From Vibrio injensis (GTDB lineage: Bacteria > Pseudomonadota > Gammaproteobacteria > Enterobacterales > Vibrionaceae), in contig NZ_BDJF01000011.1 in the NCBI RefSeq assembly GCF_001895205.1, positions 294,032-358,031 on the forward strand: a stretch of 64,000 bases of DNA, written 5' to 3'. The translations under genes and the position numbers were made by a program. Under the pieces are notes generated by a model. The model did no database searches. It worked only from the letters and a program-made list of their open reading frames with translations, and was not told the DNA's origin. Positions within the stretch are counted from its first letter, which is position 1. Each line of letters begins with the position of its first letter. Shown piece after piece: positions 38,165 through 45,354 of the stretch.

Positions 38165-39610
38165 TTATTGATAGGTGTTATTTCTATAAATAAATACACC
38201 ATTTCTATTGTCGGTGACTTTATCTTTTAAATAAGATAGCTCACCATTTACAAATACAGATTCAATACCTTGCGCGACAGAAATTGGATTTTCGTACGTT
38301 GCAGTATCTTTAATTGTATTTGGGTTAAATAAAACCAAATCTGCGTAAGCGCCTGCTCTTATTTCTCCACGATCTTTTAATTGGTAACGTGTGGCAGACA
38401 TACCCGTCATCTTATGAATCGCTTCTGCCAATGGGAAAAGCTGCTCTTCACGACAGTAATGCCCCAAGACTTTCGGGAATGTGCCCCACAAACGTGGATG
38501 TGGATGCGGGTCGTTTGGTAATCCATCTGAGCCCACCATGGTCAACTTATACTTAAGTACACGTTTAACGTCGCTTTCAACCATACAGTGATAAACCGCG
38601 CCCGCAGGTTGCAACGCTTTTGCCGCTTCCATAAGAGGCAGGTGCATCTCGTCAGCAATGTCTTTCAGCATCTTGCCAGCGTGCTCTGGTTTGCTTTCAG
38701 ACCAGGTAATGAAGATATCAATTTCATCCGTAACCTGTTTTAAATCCAGTGTCGAAGAGCTAGCGGAATATGGGTAGCAATCGCAAGACACGTCTTGATG
38801 CTCAGAAACCTTGTCCATCAAATCCAGCACTTCTACCGTACGTCCCCAGTTGCCTGCACCTGCACATTTAAGATGAGAAATCACCACTGGCACTTTGGCG
38901 TACTGCCCTGTTTCAAAGGCTTCTTCCATTGCACTGATGATTTCTTCAAACTCGGTGCGCATGTGTGTGGTGTAGATACCACCGTGATGACCGAGAATTT
39001 CCGCTAGACGCATGACTTCGTCCGCGTTCGCCTGCTTGGCACTCGCATAAGCAAGACCCGAGCTTAAACCCAATGCCCCTTCTTCCATCGCTTGCGTCAA
39101 TGTTTGGCGCATTTGGTCGATTTCTTCATCGGTTGCAGTGCGCAGTAAATCGTCCATCACATTGTTACGTAATGTCGTGTGACCAACTAACGCCGCGACA
39201 TTAACCGCAGGGTTCGCCGCTTGTACCGCCTTCGCATATTCCGCAAAAGTTGGGTATTTGAAATCTTCCTGCTTGCCCAATAGATTCATTGGGTCTGGCG
39301 GAGTACCACTGAGTACCGCAGGGCTTGCGCTAATTCCGCAATTGCCTACGATAACCGTCGTCACGCCTTGGCTAATCTTTGCTAAGCAATCGGGGGAACG
39401 AATCACATTGATGTCATCGTGCGTGTGCACATCAATAAATCCCGGAGCCAACGCAAGACCTTGACCGTTGATAACCTTCTTTGCAGAAAGCTCGTCTAGC
39501 TGACCCACTTGCTCAATACGATCTTGATGAATTGCAACATCAGCCATGAATGGTGCTGCACCTGTACCGTCAAATACCTCTACGCTTTTGATAATGGTGT
39601 CGAACAGCAT
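38165..39610 (-). CDS. D-aminoacylase-type N-acyl-D-amino-acid deacylase
   Basis: 481 residues of the amidohydrolase superfamily. Metal ligands: HxH in FIDVHTHDD (about 61-63), the Cys in VGNCGISASP, His in THMRTE and HLKCAG; catalytic Asp in VGSDGLPND. The C-terminal HPRLWGTFPKVLG and ADLVLFNP are typical of D-aminoacylases. N-acetyl-D-glucosaminate is itself an N-acetyl D-amino acid, so with the neighbouring genes the probable reaction is its deacetylation to D-glucosaminate (inference). Divergent from the PLP lyase gene. Confidence 0.85.
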   Translation of the reverse strand: MLFDTIIKSVEVFDGTGAAPFMADVAIHQDRIEQVGQLDELSAKKVINGQGLALAPGFIDVHTHDDINVIRSPDCLAKISQGVTTVIVGNCGISASPAVLSGTPPDPMNLLGKQEDFKYPTFAEYAKAVQAANPAVNVAALVGHTTLRNNVMDDLLRTATDEEIDQMRQTLTQAMEEGALGLSSGLAYASAKQANADEVMRLAEILGHHGGIYTTHMRTEFEEIISAMEEAFETGQYAKVPVVISHLKCAGAGNWGRTVEVLDLMDKVSEHQDVSCDCYPYSASSSTLDLKQVTDEIDIFITWSESKPEHAGKMLKDIADEMHLPLMEAAKALQPAGAVYHCMVESDVKRVLKYKLTMVGSDGLPNDPHPHPRLWGTFPKVLGHYCREEQLFPLAEAIHKMTGMSATRYQLKDRGEIRAGAYADLVLFNPNTIKDTATYENPISVAQGIESVFVNGELSYLKDKVTDNRNGVFIYRNNTYQ

Positions 39611-39789
39611 ACTTCACTCTCTTCGTCCGAAATTAACATGATTCCATCTTAATAATTCTTGAAATTTAAACAGTGAAGAAACACACAAAAAACTCAGATT
39701 TGTTTGATACTTTTTAACATATTGTTTATGGTTGTTAGCAACAAACACTTAATATCAATCAGTTAAACCATGTTAGAAGTAGGTGCGCT
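39611..39789. promoter_or_regulatory. Divergent promoter region of the catabolic cluster
   Basis: 179 bases between the deacylase and the PLP lyase genes. Contains TTGTTAGCAACAA (39732-39744), a short palindrome that could bind the RpiR regulator; weak evidence. It is the only divergent regulatory region within the cluster. Confidence 0.35.
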
Positions 39790-41061
39790 ATGAAAGACAA
39801 TCGCCAAAAGTGTGATAAAAACTATCATAATGAGTTTGTTACCACGCCAGGTTACGGAGAAAAGGCTCAACCTGTTGCGGGCAATTCGACAGGATTACAC
39901 AGTTTGATCCATGAAGAGATCACCCTGCCCGCTGCAGTAATCAAATCTTCTTCATTAAAGAACAACCTCGATTGGATGCAGCGTTTCGCCAATCAACACA
40001 AAGTGAAGCTGTCACCGCACGGTAAAACCACCATGACGCCTGCTTTCTTTCAGCAGCAATTAGAAAACGGCGCTTGGGGCATTACCGTAGCAACGCCGGC
40101 TCAGGCAGAGATTGCGGCTCTCGGCGGAGCGAAAAATATCATCATGGCGAACCAACTAGTGGGGCGCGCGAATATGACCATCATCGCCAACTTGATTAAA
40201 TCCCATGGGATCAACTTCTATTGCTGTGTGGATTCAAGCCGAAACATCAAAGCGCTAGAACGTGCGTTCTCTGAACATCAATTGCCGCTTAATGTACTGA
40301 TTGAGTTTGGTGTCGAAGGCGGTCGCTGTGGATGCCGAAACCAGCAAGATGTGGTTGAGCTCGCTACTCTCATCCACCAGCAACCTCACCTTACGCTTAA
40401 AGGTATCGAGGTCTACGAAGGCGTCATCCATGGTGACAATGCTGAACAGGACATTCGTGACTTTCTCAACACCATATTAGAAATCGCGGCTCAGCTACAA
40501 AGCAAAAAGTTGATTGAGTCCAAACCTCTGGTTACTGGTGCAGGATCTGCTTGGTATGACGTGGTTTCTGAATGCTTCGCCAACCTAGAAGATTTTGACG
40601 CCATCATTCGCCCAGGTTGCTACGCGATTCATGACACAGGCATTTACCTAGACGCACAAAATAAAGTCATGCAGCGAGCTGAAAACAACCAAGGGGCTGC
40701 GTGTGATTTAGGCGGTGATTTGGAATCGGCTCTAGAGCTTTGGGCTTATGTCATTTCTCGCCCTGAGCCAACTAAGCTAGTTGCTGGCTTCGGTAAACGT
40801 GATGTTGCATTTGATGCCGGATTACCAATCCCTGAACGCGCATACCGCGATGGTGAGCCAATCTCTGTTCAAAGTGCGATAACTACCGCAGTGATGGATC
40901 AGCACGCCTTCATCGAAGTAGACGCAAATAGCGACCTTCAAGTGGGTGATATAATTGCCTTCTCAACCTCTCATCCATGTTTAACATTTGATAAGTGGCG
41001 TGCCGTGGCAATTTGTGATGATGAGTATCAAGTCACTCATTGGGTGAAAACATGTTTCTGA
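39790..41061 (+). CDS. D-serine dehydratase-like PLP/zinc lyase (fold type III)
   Basis: 423 residues of the alanine-racemase-fold family that includes DSD1-type D-serine dehydratase and D-threonine aldolase. The PLP Lys is K79 in KLSPHGKTTMTP. The zinc ligands are His395 and Cys397 in STSHPCLTFDKW near the C-terminus, as in eukaryotic D-serine dehydratase. D-glucosaminate is a D-amino acid with a beta-hydroxyl, so elimination of water and hydrolysis of the imine would give 2-keto-3-deoxygluconate, exactly the KdgK substrate. That role is inferred from the neighbours. Confidence 0.83.
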   Translation: MKDNRQKCDKNYHNEFVTTPGYGEKAQPVAGNSTGLHSLIHEEITLPAAVIKSSSLKNNLDWMQRFANQHKVKLSPHGKTTMTPAFFQQQLENGAWGITVATPAQAEIAALGGAKNIIMANQLVGRANMTIIANLIKSHGINFYCCVDSSRNIKALERAFSEHQLPLNVLIEFGVEGGRCGCRNQQDVVELATLIHQQPHLTLKGIEVYEGVIHGDNAEQDIRDFLNTILEIAAQLQSKKLIESKPLVTGAGSAWYDVVSECFANLEDFDAIIRPGCYAIHDTGIYLDAQNKVMQRAENNQGAACDLGGDLESALELWAYVISRPEPTKLVAGFGKRDVAFDAGLPIPERAYRDGEPISVQSAITTAVMDQHAFIEVDANSDLQVGDIIAFSTSHPCLTFDKWRAVAICDDEYQVTHWVKTCF

Positions 41062-41150
41062 TGATGAGCTTAGTGAAGCTTTTCGCTATACTTCATGCCA
41101 AACCTGTAGAGGCGGCACAATCGCCTCCATGTAAAAGATAGGAACACAGC

Positions 41151-42014
41151 TTGAGTTTAGAAATCGATATTATTTCGCAAATCACTGAGCGTTTCAGTGC
41201 GCTGCGCGATGCCGAAAAGAAGGTCGCTAAGTTGATCCTAGACGACATTCAAACTGCCGCCAATGCCAGCATTACTGAACTGGCAGAAAGCGCAGAAGTG
41301 AGTGAAGCCACCATCACCCGTTTTGCCAAAGCTATTGGCTGTAAAAACGTGCGAGATATGAAGATCAAATTGGCACAAACTTTAACGGTTGGACAACGAT
41401 TCATCCTTGAGCCTCCCGATCAAAGTGGCTACCAAGGTATCTATGAGTCGATCAAGCAATCCCTTGACGTAAACCACCGTTTGATTGTTGAAGAAGATAT
41501 CGACACTGCCGTGAACTGGCTACACAACGCAAGACAAGTGATCTGTATTGGTATGGGTGGCGGTTCAACCATTGCAGCACAGGAGATGCAGCATCGTTTG
41601 TTCCGTCTGGGCTATCCTGTTGTGGCCTATAATGATGGTTTGTTATCGCGCATGATTGCGGCGACTGCAGACACAAACGATGTGTTAGTGATGATCTCAG
41701 CCACAGGCTATACCCCTGCGATCATTGAAACCGCGCAATTAGCAAAGCAGTACGGCGTAAAAGTCATTGTGATTACTCCGAAAGACACGCCTTTGACCGA
41801 GCAAGCCGATTTGGTTCTGCCTATCGAGCACCAAGAGACAGATTTCATCTACAAGCCATCCGCTTGTCGTTACGCGATGTTGGCTTTGGTTGACGTGCTT
41901 TCAATGTCATTAGCCGTTAATCATAAGCGACGCTCTCGCGATAAACTGCGCCGACTCAAGGTTGCTCTCGACTCTTATCGTGGCGGTTTAGAAAGGCAGC
42001 CTCTCGGAGATTAA
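41151..42014 (+). CDS. RpiR-family regulator with SIS domain
   Basis: 287 residues. N-terminal HTH_6 domain (about 1-80, with SITELAESAEVSEATITRFAKAIG) and SIS sugar-phosphate-binding domain (about 120-250, VICIGMGGGSTIAAQEMQHRL and VLVMISATGYTPAIIETAQLAKQYG). RpiR regulators of this type sense phosphosugars; KDPG would be a fitting ligand here (HexR is related). Starts with TTG after AGGAA. It follows the PLP lyase gene by 89 bases, probably in one transcript, and is likely to control both halves of the cluster. Confidence 0.87.
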   Translation: MSLEIDIISQITERFSALRDAEKKVAKLILDDIQTAANASITELAESAEVSEATITRFAKAIGCKNVRDMKIKLAQTLTVGQRFILEPPDQSGYQGIYESIKQSLDVNHRLIVEEDIDTAVNWLHNARQVICIGMGGGSTIAAQEMQHRLFRLGYPVVAYNDGLLSRMIAATADTNDVLVMISATGYTPAIIETAQLAKQYGVKVIVITPKDTPLTEQADLVLPIEHQETDFIYKPSACRYAMLALVDVLSMSLAVNHKRRSRDKLRRLKVALDSYRGGLERQPLGD

Positions 42015-42057
42015 ACCGAGGTAACTCCTTCCGATGACAGTCGATTCCGAAAACGAC

Positions 42058-42085
42058 AAAGCCCGATGTTCAACATCGGGCTTTT
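42058..42085 (+). terminator. Intrinsic terminator of the rpiR-like gene
   Basis: AAGCCCGATGTT/AACATCGGGCTT, 12-bp stem, followed by TTTGTTTA. Confidence 0.9.
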
Positions 42086-42150
42086 GTTTATTCGTTAATC
42101 GGTAAAGGGACGATTGGAAGATATCCGTTACTCACCATGCTAGACCGTAT

Positions 42151-42262
42151 TCAGTAGTATTCACCCATGTTCGTGCTGTCTGAAATAATAACGCCTTCAA
42201 AGCCCATATCTTGACGCAGCAGTTGCTGTAAAATCGTCGCCGATAAGGATCGCATCCAACTG
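42151..42262 (-). pseudogene. Remnant of a GH3 glycoside hydrolase gene
   Basis: A minus-strand frame ending at a TGA at 42151-42153 reads SATILQQLLRQDMGFEGVI and then ISDSTNMGEYY. This matches the GH3 (beta-glucosidase / NagZ-like) stretch LLRxxxGFxGVIISDxxxMG, whose Asp is the catalytic nucleophile region. Only about 36 codons remain; the 5' part stops abruptly at the edge of repeat copy 2, and the 3' part ends at a stop right after the motif. Confidence 0.75.
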
Positions 42263-42264
42263 TG

Positions 42265-42399
42265 GCTACGCCGACTAACCCTGTCGATCCAAAAGTAAAT
42301 GAAAAAATGGATAACAGGCTCAGTTATTCATGTGGGCGTACTCTCCTAAAGAAATGAGGCAATCGGATTAGGGGATTTCAGCTAGAGAAGTCAAGAGGA
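42265..42399. repeat. 135-bp direct repeat, copy 2 (right border of cluster)
   Basis: Same orientation as copy 1 at 29726-29860, about 130 of 135 positions identical. It keeps the CTCCTAA...TTAGG(G/A)G inverted repeat. Confidence 0.85.
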
Positions 42400-42518
42400 G
42401 AAAATCAGAGTTACTCCTCCTGATTTTGTTATTGATGTGAACGTAAGAACGTCGCACAGATTGTCGCCATTTCGTCACGCTGATAGTGAAATCGGCGATC
42501 AGAAGAGCAGATAAGTAA

Positions 42519-43241
42519 TTAGAATAATCCATGCCATACTGCGGTTGCGCCGCTGACTAAACAAAGTACCAGCGCTGCAACGCGGATTTTTTCTTTCGGC
42601 AATGAATACGTGGTTTTACGGGCTAACAGATAGCCTAACCAAGCAGCGGGGATCAACGGTAAAGTCAGCAGTACATGGTGCCACGTTAAAAAACCCGTCG
42701 GCCACTGCACCATTAACGAGATGATCGAACTAAATACAAAGAAAGCCGATAAATTACCGCGCAGTTGATTAGCTTCTTGATGCTGAAGCAACAGCGCCAT
42801 CGGAGGGCCACCGATGCCACTACTGGTTCCAAATACGCCAGAGAAAAATCCCGCGATGCCCATCCGAGTTGGATTTGGTTCAATACGCAGCGGCAGCAAA
42901 CTCACTGCTACCGCAAACAGCACTAGCAAACCCAGCCACAGAGCCAAGGCCTGAGTAGAAATCCACATCAACAGTAAACCACCGACAATCGAACCCGGTA
43001 TACGCCAAATTAAGGCCATTTTTAACCCACCAATCGAAATGCTCTCTCGATGTTTCATCGCATTAAGCACCGAAATAAATAGCGCGACCAAACAGATCGG
43101 CGCTGGCACATAATCTGGAGAAATCAGGAACAACAACGGCGATGCAACCACAGCTAGTCCAAAGCCGATCGCGGTCTGTACAAAGGAGCCTATGAAAACC
43201 AACATTATGGCCATCCACACACTCGCGTCTAAATATTCCAT
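42519..43241 (-). CDS. TauE/SafE-family (TSUP) permease
   Basis: 240 residues, about 8 membrane segments. GSFVQTAIGFGLAVVASPLLF and SGVFGTSSGIGGPPMALLL are the two repeat motifs of the TSUP family, which exports or imports sulfonates, sulfite or related anions. The ATG at 43241 has AAGG upstream; the frame is open to 43262. Substrate unknown; the gene is not tied to its neighbours. Confidence 0.85.
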   Translation of the reverse strand: MEYLDASVWMAIMLVFIGSFVQTAIGFGLAVVASPLLFLISPDYVPAPICLVALFISVLNAMKHRESISIGGLKMALIWRIPGSIVGGLLLMWISTQALALWLGLLVLFAVAVSLLPLRIEPNPTRMGIAGFFSGVFGTSSGIGGPPMALLLQHQEANQLRGNLSAFFVFSSIISLMVQWPTGFLTWHHVLLTLPLIPAAWLGYLLARKTTYSLPKEKIRVAALVLCLVSGATAVWHGLF

Positions 43242-43373
43242 TTCGTTGCCTTGAACTATCATGTATCGAATGGCACTGACGGTATCAGTTCAGCAATATT
43301 TCGCAATAGAAACGTTTTGCCCAAATTGACCATGTCACGGTGCACAGACGAAAGCGCTGTCTCGTAAGCACTT

Positions 43374-43530
43374 AGTAATCACTATTCTGCCAGACACTTT
43401 CATTCTAAAACGGTAAATCCAGTATTTCGATCTGATTAAAATGTGGTTCTGCAAGGCCTTTTAAGTAGTTCGCTACATTCAAACTTTGTGAGTATCCGCT
43501 TTGACTGCCAGAGATAAGAGTCCGTTTCAT
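43374..43530 (-). pseudogene. NADPH-dependent FMN reductase/flavoprotein, broken
   Basis: An ATG at 43530 begins KRTLISGSQSGYSQS, the FMN-phosphate loop of the flavodoxin-like reductase family, and continues to IEILDLPF, where a TAG at 43405-43407 interrupts it. The same frame goes on with NESVWQNSDY and a second stop at 43374-43376; LDLPxxxESVW is a normal family sequence, so the first stop is a true lesion. The gene began two bases after the exporter's stop and was co-transcribed with it. Confidence 0.75.
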
Positions 43531-43531
43531 A

Positions 43532-44437
43532 TCAATTTCTTTTTAAACTGAAAGCCAGTGTTGTTGAATAAGTGGTTGAGATGGAACGCGGGATAGCCAG
43601 CACGATGGAGATAAAAATCGCCCCTGCCCCAAAAATTTGCGTCCAAGTGAGTGCTTGATCGAGAACGACATAACCCAGTAAGCAAGCCGAGACACTGCTC
43701 AAAAAACCAAGAAAAGACACAGTGACCGTTGGCAGTTGCTCAATACCACGGAACCAGAGAAAGTAAGCCAGCATAGCGCCAACCACACCCAGGTATCCGT
43801 AACCGAGGTAGTTAAGCACAGTAATTTGCTCTGGTACGCCTTCAATCCATAGGGTCGTGGGCAGCAAAAACAGGCCACCAAACAATAATTGCCAGCCGGT
43901 AAATCCGAGTGTGGACATGCCTTGAGGACGCCCCCATTTTTTGGTCAGAACGACACCAGAGGCCATACTGAATGTTCCCAAACAGGCGATCAATAAACCT
44001 TGTATGCTCAAAGATGCGGTTTGATTAAGCACTAATAGTCCAATCCCAATAACACCAATTCCCCCCGCAGCCCACTGCAAAGGGGTGATGCGTGTACTCA
44101 GAAGAATCCAACTCATCATCATCACCAACATAGGTTGGAATGACATCACCAATGCAGCCATTCCTCCTGGTAATTCAGTCGCTGCAAAAAATAAGCAGTA
44201 AAAGAAGAAACCTATATTAAAAAAGCCCAATACAGGTAAACGCCACCACCAATTTCCAGCTGGTAAAGTTCGAGCAAACAGTACTAGCAATATCCCAGCA
44301 GGCAGTGCTCGTACTAAAGAAGCCATGAGTGGCGAATTTGGCGGTAGTACTTCGGTGGTTACGATATAAGTGCTGCCCCATACGATAGGTGCGATAGCAG
44401 TAAGCAGCATCGTCTTGATTCCTGACGTTGTATTCAT
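43532..44437 (-). CDS. EamA/DMT-family exporter
   Basis: 301 residues, ten membrane segments in two EamA repeats: PIVWGSTYIVTTEVLPPNSPLMASL and later SGVVLTKKWGRPQG...LGYGYLGVVGAMLAYFLWFRG. Family members export amino acids, metabolites or drugs. The gene is divergent from a MarR regulator with two palindromes between them, so it is probably induced by the compound it exports. Confidence 0.87.
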   Translation of the reverse strand: MNTTSGIKTMLLTAIAPIVWGSTYIVTTEVLPPNSPLMASLVRALPAGILLVLFARTLPAGNWWWRLPVLGFFNIGFFFYCLFFAATELPGGMAALVMSFQPMLVMMMSWILLSTRITPLQWAAGGIGVIGIGLLVLNQTASLSIQGLLIACLGTFSMASGVVLTKKWGRPQGMSTLGFTGWQLLFGGLFLLPTTLWIEGVPEQITVLNYLGYGYLGVVGAMLAYFLWFRGIEQLPTVTVSFLGFLSSVSACLLGYVVLDQALTWTQIFGAGAIFISIVLAIPRSISTTYSTTLAFSLKRN

Positions 44438-44470
44438 TTTTGACCCTATTTAGTAGTGTTACCTTCCATA

Positions 44471-44496
44471 AAAGTATCTCTTAAAAAAGATACTTT
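44471..44496. promoter_or_regulatory. MarR operator palindrome 1
   Basis: AAAGTATC-n10-GATACTTT, perfect 8-bp arms, in the EamA-MarR divergent region. It shares the AGTATCTTTT...AAAGATA pattern with site 2. Confidence 0.75.
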
Positions 44497-44527
44497 TTGG
44501 AAAATAATAGAGAAATGGTTTTTAATC

Positions 44528-44552
44528 AAGTATCTTTTCAGAAAGATATATT
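44528..44552. promoter_or_regulatory. MarR operator palindrome 2
   Basis: AAGTATCTTTTCAGAAAGATAT, near-perfect palindrome, 57 bases from site 1 and just upstream of the marR-like start; suggests autoregulation as well. Confidence 0.72.
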
Positions 44553-44566
44553 TAGAGGGAGAGATC

Positions 44567-45055
44567 ATGTCATCAGATAACACCATGCCAAATGACAAAG
44601 TGGATGCCATTCTTGCACAGTGGCACAATGTCAGACCGGATCTAGATTGTTCTTCGATGGGTGTTGTTGGCCGATTAAACCGCACTTATGGACTTTGGAA
44701 ACCTCAATTAGATCAAGTATTCCAACGCTTTGATTTAAGCTCAGTTGAGTTTGATATTCTGGCGACCATACGTCGTAGCAATACCGCCATCACGCCTACT
44801 GAACTATACCAAACCTTGATGCTCTCTTCCGGTGCGATCAGTACACGCATTGAACAACTGGTGCAACGCGGCTTAGTGCAGCGTATTGCCAGCGATCAAG
44901 ACAGACGAAGTTGTAAGGTGATGTTGACCGAACAAGGACAAAGTTTGATCGACCAAGCCTTGAATGCCCATGTCGACAATATGAATCGCATGTTGAAAGT
45001 GCTCACGGAACAAGAACAAATACAATTAGAGCAGATCTTAAAAAAATTCTGCTAG
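44567..45055 (+). CDS. MarR-family transcriptional regulator
   Basis: 162 residues. Winged helix with SSVEFDILATIRRSNTAITPTELYQ, recognition helix SSGAISTRIEQLVQRGLVQR and wing SDQDRRSCKVMLTEQG. The ATG at 44567 is chosen for GGGAGAG nine bases upstream; the frame is open to 44456 but would cover the operators. Likely repressor of the EamA exporter and the dead flavin reductase; effector perhaps an aromatic or quinone-like compound (inference). Confidence 0.88.
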   Translation: MSSDNTMPNDKVDAILAQWHNVRPDLDCSSMGVVGRLNRTYGLWKPQLDQVFQRFDLSSVEFDILATIRRSNTAITPTELYQTLMLSSGAISTRIEQLVQRGLVQRIASDQDRRSCKVMLTEQGQSLIDQALNAHVDNMNRMLKVLTEQEQIQLEQILKKFC

Positions 45056-45112
45056 CAGAATAAAAACCGAAAGAGCAAAACTGATTGAGAAGGTGCGTAG
45101 ATAGCAGATAAA

Positions 45113-45190
45113 TAAGGCAAAGAATGATCGGTGAGTAAGCTGCCTACGCCGATCAATCCTGTCAATCCAAGAGTAAATTCAAAGATGGCT
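45113..45190. repeat. Diverged third copy of the 135-bp repeat
   Basis: Shares AGGCAAAGAATGATCGG with the outer side of copy 1 (from 29702) and CTACGCCGA-CAA-CCTGTC-ATCCA with both copies. It lacks the right half. Contains the inverted repeat GATCGG...CCGATC. Confidence 0.7.
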
Positions 45191-45354
45191 AACCCTCTTC
45201 AACCAAGACGACCACTTCAAGTCGTTAGGATAAATCACACTTACGAAGATAGAGATTCAGAAATTGCTGACTAAAATCAGCACCTTCTGTGGTTTGTGCT
45301 ATACGTTAATGAGTCAGATATCAAAACAACGATAACTTATTAAGTGAGCACTTC

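Larger units (their letters stand above)
42086..42518. other. Non-genic region with GH3 remnant and repeat copy 2
   Basis: Besides the remnant (42151-42262) and the repeat (42265-42399), I see no gene. 42400-42518 has no recognisable structure. Confidence 0.5.

Noticed and set aside
39732..39744. TTGTTAGCAACAA as the operator of the RpiR regulator
   Set aside because: Only one site with short arms; no second copy before the symporter or GH20 genes to support it.
45214..45232. ACTTCAAGTCGTTAGGATAA as another ERIC remnant
   Set aside because: Only one arm matches and the terminal GGGTATA is lost; similarity could be chance.
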